A model generated the notes under the pieces. That model had not been told where the DNA came from and made no database searches. It saw nothing but the letters and a program-made list of their open reading frames with translations. Both the position numbers and the translations under genes were made by a program. From MPNP01 sp965221445 (lineage in GTDB: Bacteria; Pseudomonadota; Alphaproteobacteria; Rhodobacterales; Rhodobacteraceae): a stretch of 64,000 bases of DNA. Below, piece by piece: positions 1-9,169 of this stretch (its first letter is position 1; each line of letters starts with the position of its first letter). The DNA lies in assembly GCA_965221445.1 (NCBI GenBank), contig CBDCSF010000013.1, positions 2,542,001 through 2,606,000 on the forward strand. The letters run 5' to 3'.

Positions 1-459
1 AGCTGCCTTGGATGAACCGTATGCAAATCTATCTGGAAGGGCCTTCAATGAGGATACAACCGAGGAAATGTTAACAATTGAACCACCACCATTATGAATC
101 ATTTTTGGAACAGCCACCCTCAAAATAAAGTACATGCTATCAACATTGAGGGTAAATGATTTCTTCCAGGACTCGGAATCGCAGTTAAGGAGATTCCCAT
201 GATGAACATAACCAGCTACATTGGTTATACCATCGAAAGGCTCATTGGTGTTTATGAATTGGTTGATACTTTCCTGATCAGTAACATCAAGTTCAAAAGT
301 CGAAATATTATCCGATGCGATTTCATCCAATCCCACCTTGTCTATATCGACTGCCATAACCCTTGCTCCCTCAATGGCAGCTTCAAGAGCAACAGCTTTA
401 CCAATTCCGGCTGCAGCAGCCGTTACTAATATATACTTACCTTCTAGACAACCTGTCAT
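1..459 (-). CDS. SDR-family dehydrogenase, DHRS6/BDH2-like (partial)
   Basis: The first 153 codons of a short-chain dehydrogenase/reductase; the gene starts at the ATG at 459 and its C-terminus lies beyond the window edge. The Rossmann nucleotide-binding loop reads TAAAAGIG instead of the usual TGxxxGIG. The segments VAGYVHHG and NISSVVSS (the latter carrying the catalytic Ser) and the final YGSSKAA (YxxxK active site) are visible. The TAAA loop and the xVHHG segment resemble the DHRS6/BDH2 group, whose bacterial relatives include 2-keto-3-deoxy-L-fuconate dehydrogenases. NAD(H)-dependent oxidation of a hydroxy-acid or sugar-acid is therefore likely; the substrate is not known. The rest of its operon is outside the window. 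Confidence 0.85.
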   Translation of the reverse strand, partial: MTGCLEGKYILVTAAAAGIGKAVALEAAIEGARVMAVDIDKVGLDEIASDNISTFELDVTDQESINQFINTNEPFDGITNVAGYVHHGNLLNCDSESWKKSFTLNVDSMYFILRVAVPKMIHNGGGSIVNISSVVSSLKALPDRFAYGSSKAA

Positions 460-2039
460 AACTCATCCAATTAACAAAATTGATAAATGTAAACATTGAT
501 TCCAGTGTTTACATTACTGAAGCAACGAGTTCATATACATGTATTTGAAAAAGATTTAAATCATAGAAAATATTTGTAACGGTACAAACCATGAATGGTA
601 GGTGGAGTCCTGCGAACCCATGCCTGAGGCTATGAAAGAATAAAATTTTACGGTTAAATCGTTCGCCCTAATTGCAATCAAAAAATAGTCAACTGGGCTA
701 TAATTCAGTGTCCAAATTGAATCAATCTACACTTCTGGTCACACCATAAATAAATTTCTGCAATTAGAGCTCAAAATACCCCTTACAAAGCGTTAATTTG
801 GATGCAAAACACAATCTACATTTCTATTCCAGAAAAAATCACATACTACTCCCTTGAATTTCTTTTCGGGACTGACAATTAAGGTCGCTACTCCAAGCTC
901 ATTCAACACTCGCTTGAAATTATATCCCAGGACCATCAGGCTCATTTCAGCACAAAGATATTTTACCCCCCCCCTCCGCATCAGGAAGTAATCAAGAATG
1001 GCCGGCACTTAGGGGTACAAACGGATGTTCAGAATTTATGAAAACGACTTAAAATCCGCATGTCCCGGTCTAATGAGAGTGGATGAGGAAACGTGGCTAT
1101 GATTAGGAACAGAGGCACCGGGATAGTGAAAAAGCCACTGTCAACAGCTATTCACCGAACCTAAAGCAAGGTGCGCCTCCCTACGAGTCTACTAATGAAT
1201 AACCGATGTTTGCTATTTGGTTTCTTGAAAACCAGACCATTTTGATTTCGGAATGTAGGGGTATTCTAGCACAACAACATTTATTTTGAATCTAAATACA
1301 TGAATCATTCGTTAGTTGGATGGGTATAATCAAGTATTTTGCCGATTTCCTGGATAGGGCTGGGGCAAACATTCAGATTTTCTAGGATAAAACAGATCAA
1401 AAGGCAAATATTTTTGCCTCCATTGGACCCGAATTGTGATTGTAAAGTCCAGGGTAATCCACATTCAATAACATGAGAGAGTAAATTTACTTGGTTGTCC
1501 CGATAACTTGACATTCTTTAGAAAATCACGAAAGTTAGATTAAGCAAGCATTGGAGAATCGTATGCTCTGAAAAGAGGGCACTCCCGTCATGTTGATTGA
1601 TATTGTACCTAAATATGAAGGATATAAAGGAAATTGAATAAATATTGTTGGAGAAGTGCTGGAAAGAGGTCGAATGTGGAGAATCTTCTTTAAGATGAAG
1701 AGGTTGGGAAAAGAGCACGAAGTCTACCCTCCAACGTACAATCCCTCCTCAAGGAAAGTGGTGCGGAAAGAATATGGGAGAATTGGAAATTTCGGACGAT
1801 ACTTTTCAGTTCAACTGTGCTGTCAATTTACGATAAATTGCCTTTCAGCAGAGCAACAGTTTCCCACAGCGAAAGACAGGTTGGTGCCATGATTTCGGTG
1901 GCCTGTTCACCACTTTGCGATGCAATGGCTAATACTAAAACAAAGTTAGCCACCGGACCGACAAACAACCACACGAAGCACATTTATACAATTGCTTTTT
2001 TGATTCTTTTTGGAACCTGAAAAGTAGGAAGTCTGGAAT
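460..2039. other. Long decayed intergenic stretch
   Basis: About 1.6 kb between the SDR start and proV without a credible intact gene. Only short open frames occur, with no recognisable domains or good ribosome binding sites, apart from one transposase C-terminal scrap (793-1008). The proV promoter must lie near its 3' end. The stretch reads as eroded mobile-element and gene debris; I recognise nothing else in it. Confidence 0.5.
793..1008 (-). pseudogene. Transposase C-terminal remnant (IS1182-like)
   Basis: A 71-codon open frame whose segment YFLMRRGGVKYLCAEMSLMV, followed by LGYNFKRVLNELGV, matches the usual end of IS1182/IS5-type DDE transposases (pattern: aromatic-F-L-x-R-G-x-x-K-V-x-x-E-x-S-L-x-x-x-x-Y-N-x-K-R-V). 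The catalytic DDE part is absent and a stop lies directly upstream in frame, so it is a non-functional remnant. The odd run of G residues in the middle suggests further decay. Family assignment rests on the motif only. Confidence 0.5.
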
Positions 2040-3101
2040 ATGACAGAAAGCAACTGTGCCAATGTTATCGAAACACGTAATGTATGGAAAATATTCGGTG
2101 ACCGTGCAAGCGAAGCTCTTGACGCTGTTCGACGGGAAAACCTTTCCAAAGATGAAGTGCTGGAGAGATTTGATGCCGTTGTCGGTGTGAGGGACGTTTC
2201 GATAAGTGCCGGTGCTGGTGAGATATTCTGCATCATGGGGCTGTCGGGATCAGGAAAGTCCACACTCGTGCGTCACATTAACCGCTTAATTGAACCTACT
2301 GCTGGTGAGATTCTGGTTAATGGAGTAAATGTGGGTGCGCTGAAGCCAGAAGAGCTACTGGCAATGCGTGCGGAATCAATAGGGATGGTATTCCAAAACA
2401 TGGCACTTCTGCCTCACAGGACTGTACGCGACAACATAGCATTCGCACTTGAATTAAGGAATGTAGACATTTTCACCCGAAACAATGTCGCAGATAAAGT
2501 TATTGAACTGGTCAGCCTCAAAGGCTACGGAGATCGTTATCCCTCAGAATTATCTGGTGGAATGCAGCAGAGGGTCGGGCTTGCAAGAGCCTTGGCGGCC
2601 GATCCTGATATACTCTTAATGGACGAACCTTTCTCAGCCTTGGATCCATTGATCCGGCGGGGACTTCAGGATGAATTCCTGGAACTCTCGGCATCCATGA
2701 AAAAAACCACACTCTTCATCACACATGATCTCGACGAAGCAATACGCATGGGGTCACGCATTGCAATCATGAAAGATGGGGAGATTGTGCAAACCGGCAC
2801 ACCAGAGGAGATTGTCACCAAACCCGCTGACGATTATGTCGCTGATTTTGTTGCCGGCATTTCCAAACTCAGGCTTGTTTATGCCCATACGGTTATGATT
2901 CACATTGAGGAGTTTGAATCTGGTGGTAGCAAGTTACCTGCAATCGAAGAGTGCCCCTGGGCCCATCCTGAGGACAATCTTGACAAATTGATTGGGCTCG
3001 CTGTTAACCAAGAAAACCCGGTGATAATTATGGAAGACTCCAAGCCGGTTGGGGTAGTTACTAAAGACGCGCTACTACGCGGAATTCAGGGAGAGACTTG
3101 A
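2040..3101 (+). CDS. proV: Glycine betaine/choline-type ABC transporter ATPase
   Basis: ATP-binding subunit (353 aa) of an osmoprotectant-type importer. It shows Walker A GLSGSGKST, Q-loop VFQNMALLPHRTV, signature LSGGMQQRVGLARAL, Walker B ILLMDEPFSALDP and the H-loop ITHDLDEA, the ProV/OpuAA spelling of these motifs. The N-terminal ~55 residues (NVWKIFG, then the DEVLERFDAVVGVRDVS region) are typical of ProV. A single C-terminal CBS-like segment (about residues 300-350) could sense ionic strength as in OpuA. The start is supported by AGGAAG eight bases upstream. The proW start follows after three bases, so the two are translationally linked. Imported substrate (betaine, choline or proline betaine) cannot be read from the sequence. 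Confidence 0.93.
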   Translation: MTESNCANVIETRNVWKIFGDRASEALDAVRRENLSKDEVLERFDAVVGVRDVSISAGAGEIFCIMGLSGSGKSTLVRHINRLIEPTAGEILVNGVNVGALKPEELLAMRAESIGMVFQNMALLPHRTVRDNIAFALELRNVDIFTRNNVADKVIELVSLKGYGDRYPSELSGGMQQRVGLARALAADPDILLMDEPFSALDPLIRRGLQDEFLELSASMKKTTLFITHDLDEAIRMGSRIAIMKDGEIVQTGTPEEIVTKPADDYVADFVAGISKLRLVYAHTVMIHIEEFESGGSKLPAIEECPWAHPEDNLDKLIGLAVNQENPVIIMEDSKPVGVVTKDALLRGIQGET

Positions 3102-3104
3102 ACC

Positions 3105-4640
3105 ATGTCATCTGATGACAACATCCGACAACCATTTATGGAATTCGCCGGACCTAACGGTACCTACTATGCAAATGTGTTTCTCAAGATTCAGAAGGCC
3201 GAACTTCGCCGGACCCATCTGAACCTGGTCGCTATAGTAGGAAGTTTCGTTTGGGCAGCTCTGCGTGGAAACTGGTTACTTTTTACTATTGGATTTGTGA
3301 TTGATTTAGTCGCAGCCATTAACGTAGCCCTACATTTCAAGTTTGCCAAAGCTGCTGTAGATAATGTTGACCGGGCATATTTGGTCGAACGATACGAGGG
3401 CTGGGCACAGTCGCACATCATCGCGGCAGTCGTGATCTTCGTTTTGGGGCGACTGCTGTTCTCCTGGCTAGCGGATCGCCTCTATGTTTTCCAATACAAC
3501 CGTTGGCGGGTCAACAATTCCGTCAACAGCGGAATCTCAATGAAGAGGCTTGTGATCGTTACCTTAGTGTCAGTGTTGATTGTACCACCGATGATTTATA
3601 GAGCATCTCAGTTTTCACCTGATGCTCGGACCTGCATCAAGCAGGATCGTGCAATCGACAGAGGGGAGGAAGTTTCATTCAAGGCTCGGTTTGATTGTTT
3701 TGTTATTGGCGAATTTCCAACGCTCTTCTGGATTGAACGGCCAGACGAAATCTCTTTTCCGAGGGATGAGAATGGCGAACGGATTGTGAAGAGAACACCT
3801 CCCCGAGAGGGTTCACCTCCAGTCAATATTAACACTTTGGTCGCACAGAAGATTGATGATGGGATTGGTTATGTAACTGTTTTTTACGCATTTTTGTTTG
3901 ATGAGATTACAAGATTGCTACGCACTATGTTAACGGCTATCACATCGGTGTTTGTTGGTACACCGTGGCCAGTAACGATGGGAGTACTGTTGTTTGTTGC
4001 CCACAGAATGGCAGGAATCCGTACCACAATCTTTGTCGGTGCTTCACTGATGTATTTAGCACTGTTCGGATTTTGGCAAACAGCGATGGACACACTATCG
4101 CTCGTCGTGGCAGCTTCCATCATCTGTGTTGTCATCGGGTTGCCAACTGGTATTTGGGTCGGCAAGTCGAAACGTGTCCAATTCATTGTGACTCCGATAT
4201 TGGATGTCATGCAAACCATCCCTTCCTTTGTGTACCTGCTGCCTGCGATAGCATTCTTTTCGATTGGAAAGCCTCCCGGAATTCTTGCGACCGTTATTTT
4301 TGCAGCACCCCCCATGGTGCGTCTGACCGCACTTGGGATTCGACATGTTTCTGATGATACAAAAGAAGCCGCTCTAGCTTTTGGTGCCAACCCTCGTCAG
4401 CTGTTGACCAAAGTGGAGCTACCCCTTGCCCTGCCGTCTATCATGGCGGGTATCAATCAGGTGGTCATGATGAGCCTGTCCATGGTTGTCATCGCAGCAT
4501 TGATCGGGGCGGGTGGCATGGGATACATAGTGACTGAAGCTCTTGAAAACACAGAAACCGGCCGCGGTGTGTTGGCCGGCATAGGAATTGCTCTGTTGGC
4601 GATGATGATCGACAGGGTAGTACAGAAGGCGAACATTTAG
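3105..4640 (+). CDS. proW: Betaine-type ABC transporter permease, long N-terminus
   Basis: Inner-membrane permease, 511 aa. The C-terminal ~220 residues form the ProW-type BPD_transp_1 domain with the EAA loop around EAALAFGANPRQLLTKVELP and the conserved MAGINQVVMMSLSMVVIAAL segment. The N-terminal ~270 residues are unusual: three to four hydrophobic segments (near residues 42-75, 103-122 and 148-165) and a charged soluble insert containing two cysteines (about residues 170-230, CIKQDR and FDCFVIG). Typical ProW proteins have only a short N-terminal tail, so this is a long form. It sits between proV and proX in the operon. Confidence 0.88.
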   Translation: MSSDDNIRQPFMEFAGPNGTYYANVFLKIQKAELRRTHLNLVAIVGSFVWAALRGNWLLFTIGFVIDLVAAINVALHFKFAKAAVDNVDRAYLVERYEGWAQSHIIAAVVIFVLGRLLFSWLADRLYVFQYNRWRVNNSVNSGISMKRLVIVTLVSVLIVPPMIYRASQFSPDARTCIKQDRAIDRGEEVSFKARFDCFVIGEFPTLFWIERPDEISFPRDENGERIVKRTPPREGSPPVNINTLVAQKIDDGIGYVTVFYAFLFDEITRLLRTMLTAITSVFVGTPWPVTMGVLLFVAHRMAGIRTTIFVGASLMYLALFGFWQTAMDTLSLVVAASIICVVIGLPTGIWVGKSKRVQFIVTPILDVMQTIPSFVYLLPAIAFFSIGKPPGILATVIFAAPPMVRLTALGIRHVSDDTKEAALAFGANPRQLLTKVELPLALPSIMAGINQVVMMSLSMVVIAALIGAGGMGYIVTEALENTETGRGVLAGIGIALLAMMIDRVVQKANI

Positions 4641-4660
4641 ATTGCCGTTAATTTTAATCC

Positions 4661-4678
4661 GGTGCATTGAAATGCACC
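4661..4678 (+). promoter_or_regulatory. Intercistronic stem-loop before proX
   Basis: GGTGCAT-TGAA-ATGCACC, a perfect 7-bp stem with a tetraloop between proW and proX. There is no following T-run, so it is more likely an mRNA-stability or processing element that allows proX to be made at a different level from proVW. Confidence 0.5.
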
Positions 4679-4695
4679 ATATGAAAGGAAAAAGC

Positions 4696-5652
4696 ATGAA
4701 GCAAATTAAAACTTTATTGGCCAGTGCAGCAATTTCGCTGGGTACGGCTAGCTCGATGAATGCGGATACTGCCACAGTAACCATTTCGGATCTTACCTGG
4801 ACAGGGGCTGAGGCCATCGCGCATGTGATCAAGGCAGTCATTGATGGCCCTCTCAACTCCGAAGCTGTAATTGTAGAGGGACTTTCAGACGGTTCGGTTG
4901 TTGCCGCCGGAATGGACAAGGGAGATGGTTCCGCTGATGTTTATACCGATCTGTGGATGCCGAATAGACAGGGGATCTGGGACAAGTATGTTGTTGACGC
5001 CAATAGTGTCGGGCACAATGAACCCTATCTCGGTACACAACATATGTATGTACCAACCTACATGGCAGACGAAGTCCGTACAGTTGATGACCTCAGAAAG
5101 CCCGAAGTGGCAGCTATGTTTGACAAAGATGGCAACGGCAAAGGCGAATATTGGGCAGGTGATGCTGGTTGGAAGTCAACGAGAATGTGGCAGGTCAAAT
5201 TCAAGAGTTACGGTCTGGACGAACTCTGGGAACCAGAAATCATCCCGGATGCCACCTTCAAGGCACAGTTGAAAACTGCGATCACTCGAGAGCAGCCGAT
5301 TTTGTTTTATTATTGGACACCGGAATGGGTGCATGCAGCCTATGACATCACTGCGATTGAAGAGCCGGAAAGGACACCGGGCTGCGAAGACCACGACCTG
5401 GACAACGAGGACTGGCTTGAGGTCTCCCATTTTTCATGTGTCAGTAGCGATGCAATGATTTATGTTGCTTATTCAAAGTCCCTAGAGCAGCGTAATCCTC
5501 CGGTTGCAAAGTTCCTGAGCCAGATCAAGCTTGATCCAGCCGCTGTAAACCAGTGGATTCTGCAGATTGGCCGTGATAAGGAAGATCCAAGGGATGTTGC
5601 TGAAGATTGGGTTGCAAACAACATGGAAATCGTCAATTCGTGGATCAACTAA
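4696..5652 (+). CDS. proX: Glycine betaine/choline-type ABC substrate-binding protein
   Basis: Periplasmic binding protein of the OpuAC family, last gene of the proVWX operon. The chosen ATG has AAAGGA seven bases upstream; another in-frame ATG lies 15 bases earlier. It begins with a signal peptide (MKQIKTLLASAAISLGTASS, then MNADTA as the likely processing region). Typical family features are DLTWTGAEAIAHVIKAV, the aromatic pocket-like segments YTDLWMP, YYWTPEW and the DKDGNGKGEYW loop. Four cysteines late in the protein could form disulfides. Ligand is presumably a quaternary amine, judged from the ATPase and permease class, not from demonstrated residues. Confidence 0.9.
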   Translation: MKQIKTLLASAAISLGTASSMNADTATVTISDLTWTGAEAIAHVIKAVIDGPLNSEAVIVEGLSDGSVVAAGMDKGDGSADVYTDLWMPNRQGIWDKYVVDANSVGHNEPYLGTQHMYVPTYMADEVRTVDDLRKPEVAAMFDKDGNGKGEYWAGDAGWKSTRMWQVKFKSYGLDELWEPEIIPDATFKAQLKTAITREQPILFYYWTPEWVHAAYDITAIEEPERTPGCEDHDLDNEDWLEVSHFSCVSSDAMIYVAYSKSLEQRNPPVAKFLSQIKLDPAAVNQWILQIGRDKEDPRDVAEDWVANNMEIVNSWIN

Positions 5653-5697
5653 TCAGGTATGCCACTTGAGATGATGGATCGGTTTTTCTGGGAAAAC

Positions 5698-5722
5698 GCT
5701 GATTGTAGTTAGTTCAATCAGC
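5698..5722 (+). terminator. Stem-loop downstream of proX (first of two)
   Basis: GCTGATTG and CAATCAGC form an 8-bp perfect stem with a 9-base loop, 45 bases after the proX stop. It has no T-run of its own and probably works together with the stronger hairpin at 5753. Confidence 0.45.
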
Positions 5723-5752
5723 CCCAGAAAGACAAACTTTTCAGAATTACAG

Positions 5753-5787
5753 CGAGAGGAAATAAATTTTTCCTCTCGTTCTATTTT
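5753..5787 (+). terminator. Rho-independent terminator of proVWX
   Basis: CGAGAGGAAA, six-base loop, TTTCCTCTCG: a 10-bp perfect stem followed by TTCTATTTT. It lies 100 bases past the proX stop and closes the operon. Confidence 0.75.
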
Positions 5788-5843
5788 GCGGTTCTGAGTT
5801 ACTTGGAACTCAAGGCCCAAAAACCATGTCAATATCCAGACCG

Positions 5844-6002
5844 TTAAATTGCTCGGAACAGCGACAAAATTTGGTAACTACCCTCAGTCATTTCTGTAGC
5901 GTACACATTGTCCAGTTCCCATATTCTTGCATCCCTGGCAGCAAGTGCCTCCAACAAGGCATGTACATCAACTGATTGTGAATAAGGGGGACGTAACGTC
6001 AT
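5844..6002 (-). pseudogene. Possible gene-tail remnant, 52 codons
   Basis: Within the 550-base gap between proX and the kinase, a short minus-strand open frame from an ATG at 6002 has a protein-like composition (MTLRPPYSQSVDVHALLEAL, then ARDARIWELDNVYA). It has no Shine-Dalgarno sequence and no upstream partner in the same frame. It could be the surviving C-terminus of a deleted gene or a chance frame. The remaining bases of the gap (6003-6201) show nothing I can name except the kinase promoter area. Confidence 0.25.
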
Positions 6003-6201
6003 GGGGCCGTATCAAAAGGTACTACAACAAATAATTGGCCTCAATGGCATTTATTGAACTCGCGGCTCGTGCCGTCTCATCATGGGCAACAAATAGGCTT
6101 GACTTTAATGATATCAACAACAACTATCAAATTGTTCAGGATATTGAATATATTGGGTACCTGAATAGTTACGATTAAGTGAAAATTTTTCAGTTAGAAT
6201 T

Positions 6202-7707
6202 ATGGATTACACACTAGGAATTGATATCGGAACGTACGAAACCAAAGGTGTCATCGCCGATTCCAGCGGTAGGGTTGTTGCATCTGCATCAAAACCCCAC
6301 AAACTCATTGCTCCAAAACCGGGCTGGGCTGAGCATAGGCCACAAGAAGATTGGTGGGGGGACTTTGTCTTTGTTTCAAACAGCCTAATCAGGGAATCCA
6401 GGATATCTCCAAAAGACATAAAAGCCGTGGCGACATCAGCCATTGGTCCTTGTATGCTTCCTGTAGATCAGGAAAGTCAACCTCTGATGAATGGAATTCT
6501 ATATGGAGTTGACACACGGGCGGCTTTACAGATTGAAGAGCTGAACCAAAAAATTGGCAAAGACAATATTTTCGAACTTTGTGGCAATGCACTTACTTCG
6601 CAGTCTGTGGGACCAAAAATCCTATGGTTCAAACAAACATGTCCAGACCTTTGGAGTCTGACTTCCCAAATACTTACATCTACCAGTTACATTGTTTACC
6701 AGCTAACTGGAGAATATGTCATTGATCACTTTACAGCCGTAAACTTTGCCCCATGGTACGATATAAATCTATTGAATTGGTCAGATAAACTCTCCTCGGA
6801 ACTTCCGCTGGAATTGTTGCCGAAATTGGCTTGGTCGACTGATTTCGTTGGCACGATTACTCCAAAGGCGGCCGAGGAAACAGGATTATGTGTCGGTACA
6901 CCTGTTACCTGCGGAACAATAGATGCTGCGGCTGAAGCAGTAAGTATCGGAGTCAAGGATAATGGAGACATGATGATGATGTATGGCTCCACCATTTTTA
7001 TAATTGAGCTTGATCAGCATCAAAAATCTGACCCTAGGCTATGGTATGCACCTTGGTTATTCGCTAATCAGTTTGCGATAATGGCTGCCGTCTCAACGGC
7101 TGGGACACTCACGCATTGGTTCAAGGATAATTTTGCTAAAGATTTATCTTCCGAAAACATTTTTCAGCAATTGATGGCGGAAGCTTCCAGCTCTCCAATT
7201 GGAGCAAATGGCTTGGTTTTCATTCCCTATTTCTCTGGAGGCCTAACTCCAATTCACAACCCTGATGCTCGGGGGGTTTATTTTGGCCTGAATCTAACGC
7301 ACACTCGGGGAGATCTGTTCAGGGCCTTACTGGAAGGAATTTCCGCTGGCACGCGGCGCATTTTGGATACATACAGAGAAATTGATGCTTTCCCGAAAAA
7401 GGTTCTTGCTGTTGGAGGAGGAACCAAAAACAATATTTGGCTTCAGTCGAATTCTGATATGAGTAACATTGAGCAACACATTTGCAAGCATTCCCTTGGA
7501 GCTTCATACGGGGATGCCTTCCTTGCCGCTCTTGCCCTTGGTAACGTCAAAAAGGAAGATATCTTTAATTGGAATCCCTATGATAAAACAATTTATCCTA
7601 ATCCGAATAAAATTTATGATGAAACGTATCCACATTTTATCAAGCTCTATGAGGAGACCAAGGATATTGCATCAGAAATTAGTGCAATTCAGAGGAAGCC
7701 CACCTAG
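6202..7707 (+). CDS. FGGY-family carbohydrate kinase
   Basis: A 501-residue sugar/polyol kinase of the FGGY (xylulokinase/gluconokinase-like) family. The N-terminal phosphate-1 motif GIDIGTYETKGVI, the GWAEHRPQEDWW segment, the mid-protein CGTIDAAAEAVSIG segment and the C-terminal adenosine motif AVGGGTKNNIWLQ are all present and the length is normal. It phosphorylates a ketose or polyol using ATP; the substrate class is not fixed by sequence. It is convergent with the minus-strand polyol operon (SDR, SIS, dehydrogenase, transporter), suggesting it phosphorylates the product of that dehydrogenase. It is not a typical glycerol kinase. The start has a weak ribosome binding site. Confidence 0.85.
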   Translation: MDYTLGIDIGTYETKGVIADSSGRVVASASKPHKLIAPKPGWAEHRPQEDWWGDFVFVSNSLIRESRISPKDIKAVATSAIGPCMLPVDQESQPLMNGILYGVDTRAALQIEELNQKIGKDNIFELCGNALTSQSVGPKILWFKQTCPDLWSLTSQILTSTSYIVYQLTGEYVIDHFTAVNFAPWYDINLLNWSDKLSSELPLELLPKLAWSTDFVGTITPKAAEETGLCVGTPVTCGTIDAAAEAVSIGVKDNGDMMMMYGSTIFIIELDQHQKSDPRLWYAPWLFANQFAIMAAVSTAGTLTHWFKDNFAKDLSSENIFQQLMAEASSSPIGANGLVFIPYFSGGLTPIHNPDARGVYFGLNLTHTRGDLFRALLEGISAGTRRILDTYREIDAFPKKVLAVGGGTKNNIWLQSNSDMSNIEQHICKHSLGASYGDAFLAALALGNVKKEDIFNWNPYDKTIYPNPNKIYDETYPHFIKLYEETKDIASEISAIQRKPT

Positions 7708-7858
7708 TTCTGCTTGAGGTCCTTGACTTCGAAATTAGAGAGAGCGACTACGTTTTTTGTTTAAATCACAGGAAAACTTTCTGGATTTATCCCAGCAGAT
7801 TCAATTTTTCATTATTGGGAATAGTCATGTTCATTATGTGGCTAGAAGCCCAGAACCG

Positions 7859-8611
7859 CTATATACTTGAATAACCTCCTTCGATCATCATTATTGCACC
7901 GTTAACCAAGTCCGATGCAGATGATGCAAGATAGAGTGCCATATCAGCGACTTCAACGGGTTCACCAAAACGGCCCAAAGGGGTAGCAGCAATCATGGGA
8001 GCTGATTTTTCCTCAGGACTCCAAACCTTTTTACCCATCTCGGTCATCACTACCGTGGGACAAATCGCGTTTACCTGAATATTATGTGGTGCTAGTTCAA
8101 CCATCAGAGATTTGGTGAGTGCGTTTAAACCCCCTTTTGAGGTGGCATAGGCAACATGATCTGGCAGTGCGATTACACCCGTTTGGGAGGAGATATTGAT
8201 GATTTTACCTGCCTTGGCCGCAATCATTCCTGGGGCTAAACCTTTGGCTAACAGAAAAGGGGCACGTAGATTGACAGCCATCGTACGGTCCCAATCCTCA
8301 GTGGAATAATCAAGTAACGGACCGACCAAGGCCACACCAGCAGAATTTACCAGAATGTCAATCTGTCGAGTTGTTGTGTGTACCTTTGATATTAGTTGTT
8401 TACATCCCTCTGCGTTGGCAATATCTGCAGTGATAATCTCACAACCAATCTCTACCTTTAGCTTATCCAAGCGTTCTATCGATTGGCCAGTTGCGATGAC
8501 TTTTGCATCAGCCTCGGTAAATACCCTTGAGATCTCTGCTCCGATACCAGATGAAGCACCAGTTACCAGAGCAGTTTTTCCTGCTAAGGAGAACCTGTCT
8601 ACCCACCCCAT
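7859..8611 (-). CDS. SDR-family oxidoreductase (polyol/sugar type)
   Basis: Classical short-chain dehydrogenase/reductase, 250 aa: TGASSGIG cofactor loop, NSAGVA, catalytic Ser in NISSQTG, YATSKGG active site, and the ICPTVVMTEM and GAIMMIEGGYSS C-terminal segments. Resembles the L-xylulose reductase / D-threitol or gluconate 5-dehydrogenase group. Last gene of the minus-strand polyol operon; its start lies three bases after the SIS gene's stop. It probably interconverts a polyol and ketose, or a keto-sugar, with NAD(P)H. Confidence 0.88.
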   Translation of the reverse strand: MGWVDRFSLAGKTALVTGASSGIGAEISRVFTEADAKVIATGQSIERLDKLKVEIGCEIITADIANAEGCKQLISKVHTTTRQIDILVNSAGVALVGPLLDYSTEDWDRTMAVNLRAPFLLAKGLAPGMIAAKAGKIINISSQTGVIALPDHVAYATSKGGLNALTKSLMVELAPHNIQVNAICPTVVMTEMGKKVWSPEEKSAPMIAATPLGRFGEPVEVADMALYLASSASDLVNGAIMMIEGGYSSI

Positions 8612-8614
8612 TAC

Positions 8615-9169
8615 TCATTCCAAATTTGTATGCCTAGTAGACATGTCATCGTATGAAATGCCAAGAACATCCCGTATTTCAAGTACCAATAATTCAAAAA
8701 ACAGGAACATCATCACCTCGTAAAGTGATCCCATTGGTAGGATTGAAGTGACCACGTTTCCTTTCTTTGAGGTGGCCATTGTTTGTGCGGGAAGGTTAAC
8801 CACCATATCTGCTGAAAGCGGTACAGGACCATCAGGTTCAGAAGTAATGCATACTATTTTTGAACCTACTTTGCGTGCACCACGAACCAAAGCAGCCACG
8901 GTGGAGAAATTACCTGGGCCTGCACTGACTATCAGCATGTCGTTCATGCCTAAACGGGGTGTAGTCATGTCTCCCACCACATGGGCATCAAGACCGAGGT
9001 GGTAAAGCCGCATTACAAGAGCCTTGATCATTAATCCCTCGCGCCCTACACCATAAGAACAAATTTGTCCAGATTGAAGAATCGCACGTGCAAATCCGGG
9101 TATTTGTGCAAGCACGTCAGGGGAAAAGGCAGTACGTAACTCGTCAAGAATTTGCTCGGTTCGATTCAT
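8615..9169 (-). CDS. SIS-domain sugar isomerase, 6-phospho-3-hexuloisomerase-like
   Basis: A 184-residue single SIS-domain protein. Length and segments (SYGVGREGLMIKALVMRL, HLGLDAHVVGD, DMLIVSAGPGNFSTV) resemble the HxlB/PHI family, which isomerises D-arabino-3-hexulose 6-phosphate and fructose 6-phosphate. No 3-hexulose-phosphate synthase (HxlA) is next to it, so a formaldehyde-fixing role is not supported here; a keto-sugar phosphate isomerase downstream of the FGGY kinase is the better reading. The start ATG overlaps the stop of the upstream dehydrogenase by four bases (ATGA), indicating coupled translation. Confidence 0.8.
   Translation of the reverse strand: MNRTEQILDELRTAFSPDVLAQIPGFARAILQSGQICSYGVGREGLMIKALVMRLYHLGLDAHVVGDMTTPRLGMNDMLIVSAGPGNFSTVAALVRGARKVGSKIVCITSEPDGPVPLSADMVVNLPAQTMATSKKGNVVTSILPMGSLYEVMMFLFFELLVLEIRDVLGISYDDMSTRHTNLE

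Noticed and set aside
3884..4390. A 168-codon minus-strand open frame
   Set aside because: Lies wholly inside proW on the other strand and has no recognisable motifs.
6202..7707. The FGGY kinase as glycerol kinase for the glp genes
   Set aside because: It is linked to the polyol operon 16 kb from the glp cluster, and its motifs fit xylulokinase-like proteins better than GlpK.
8615..9169. Ribulose-monophosphate formaldehyde fixation from the PHI-like protein
   Set aside because: No hexulose-phosphate synthase is linked; the neighbours are polyol enzymes.
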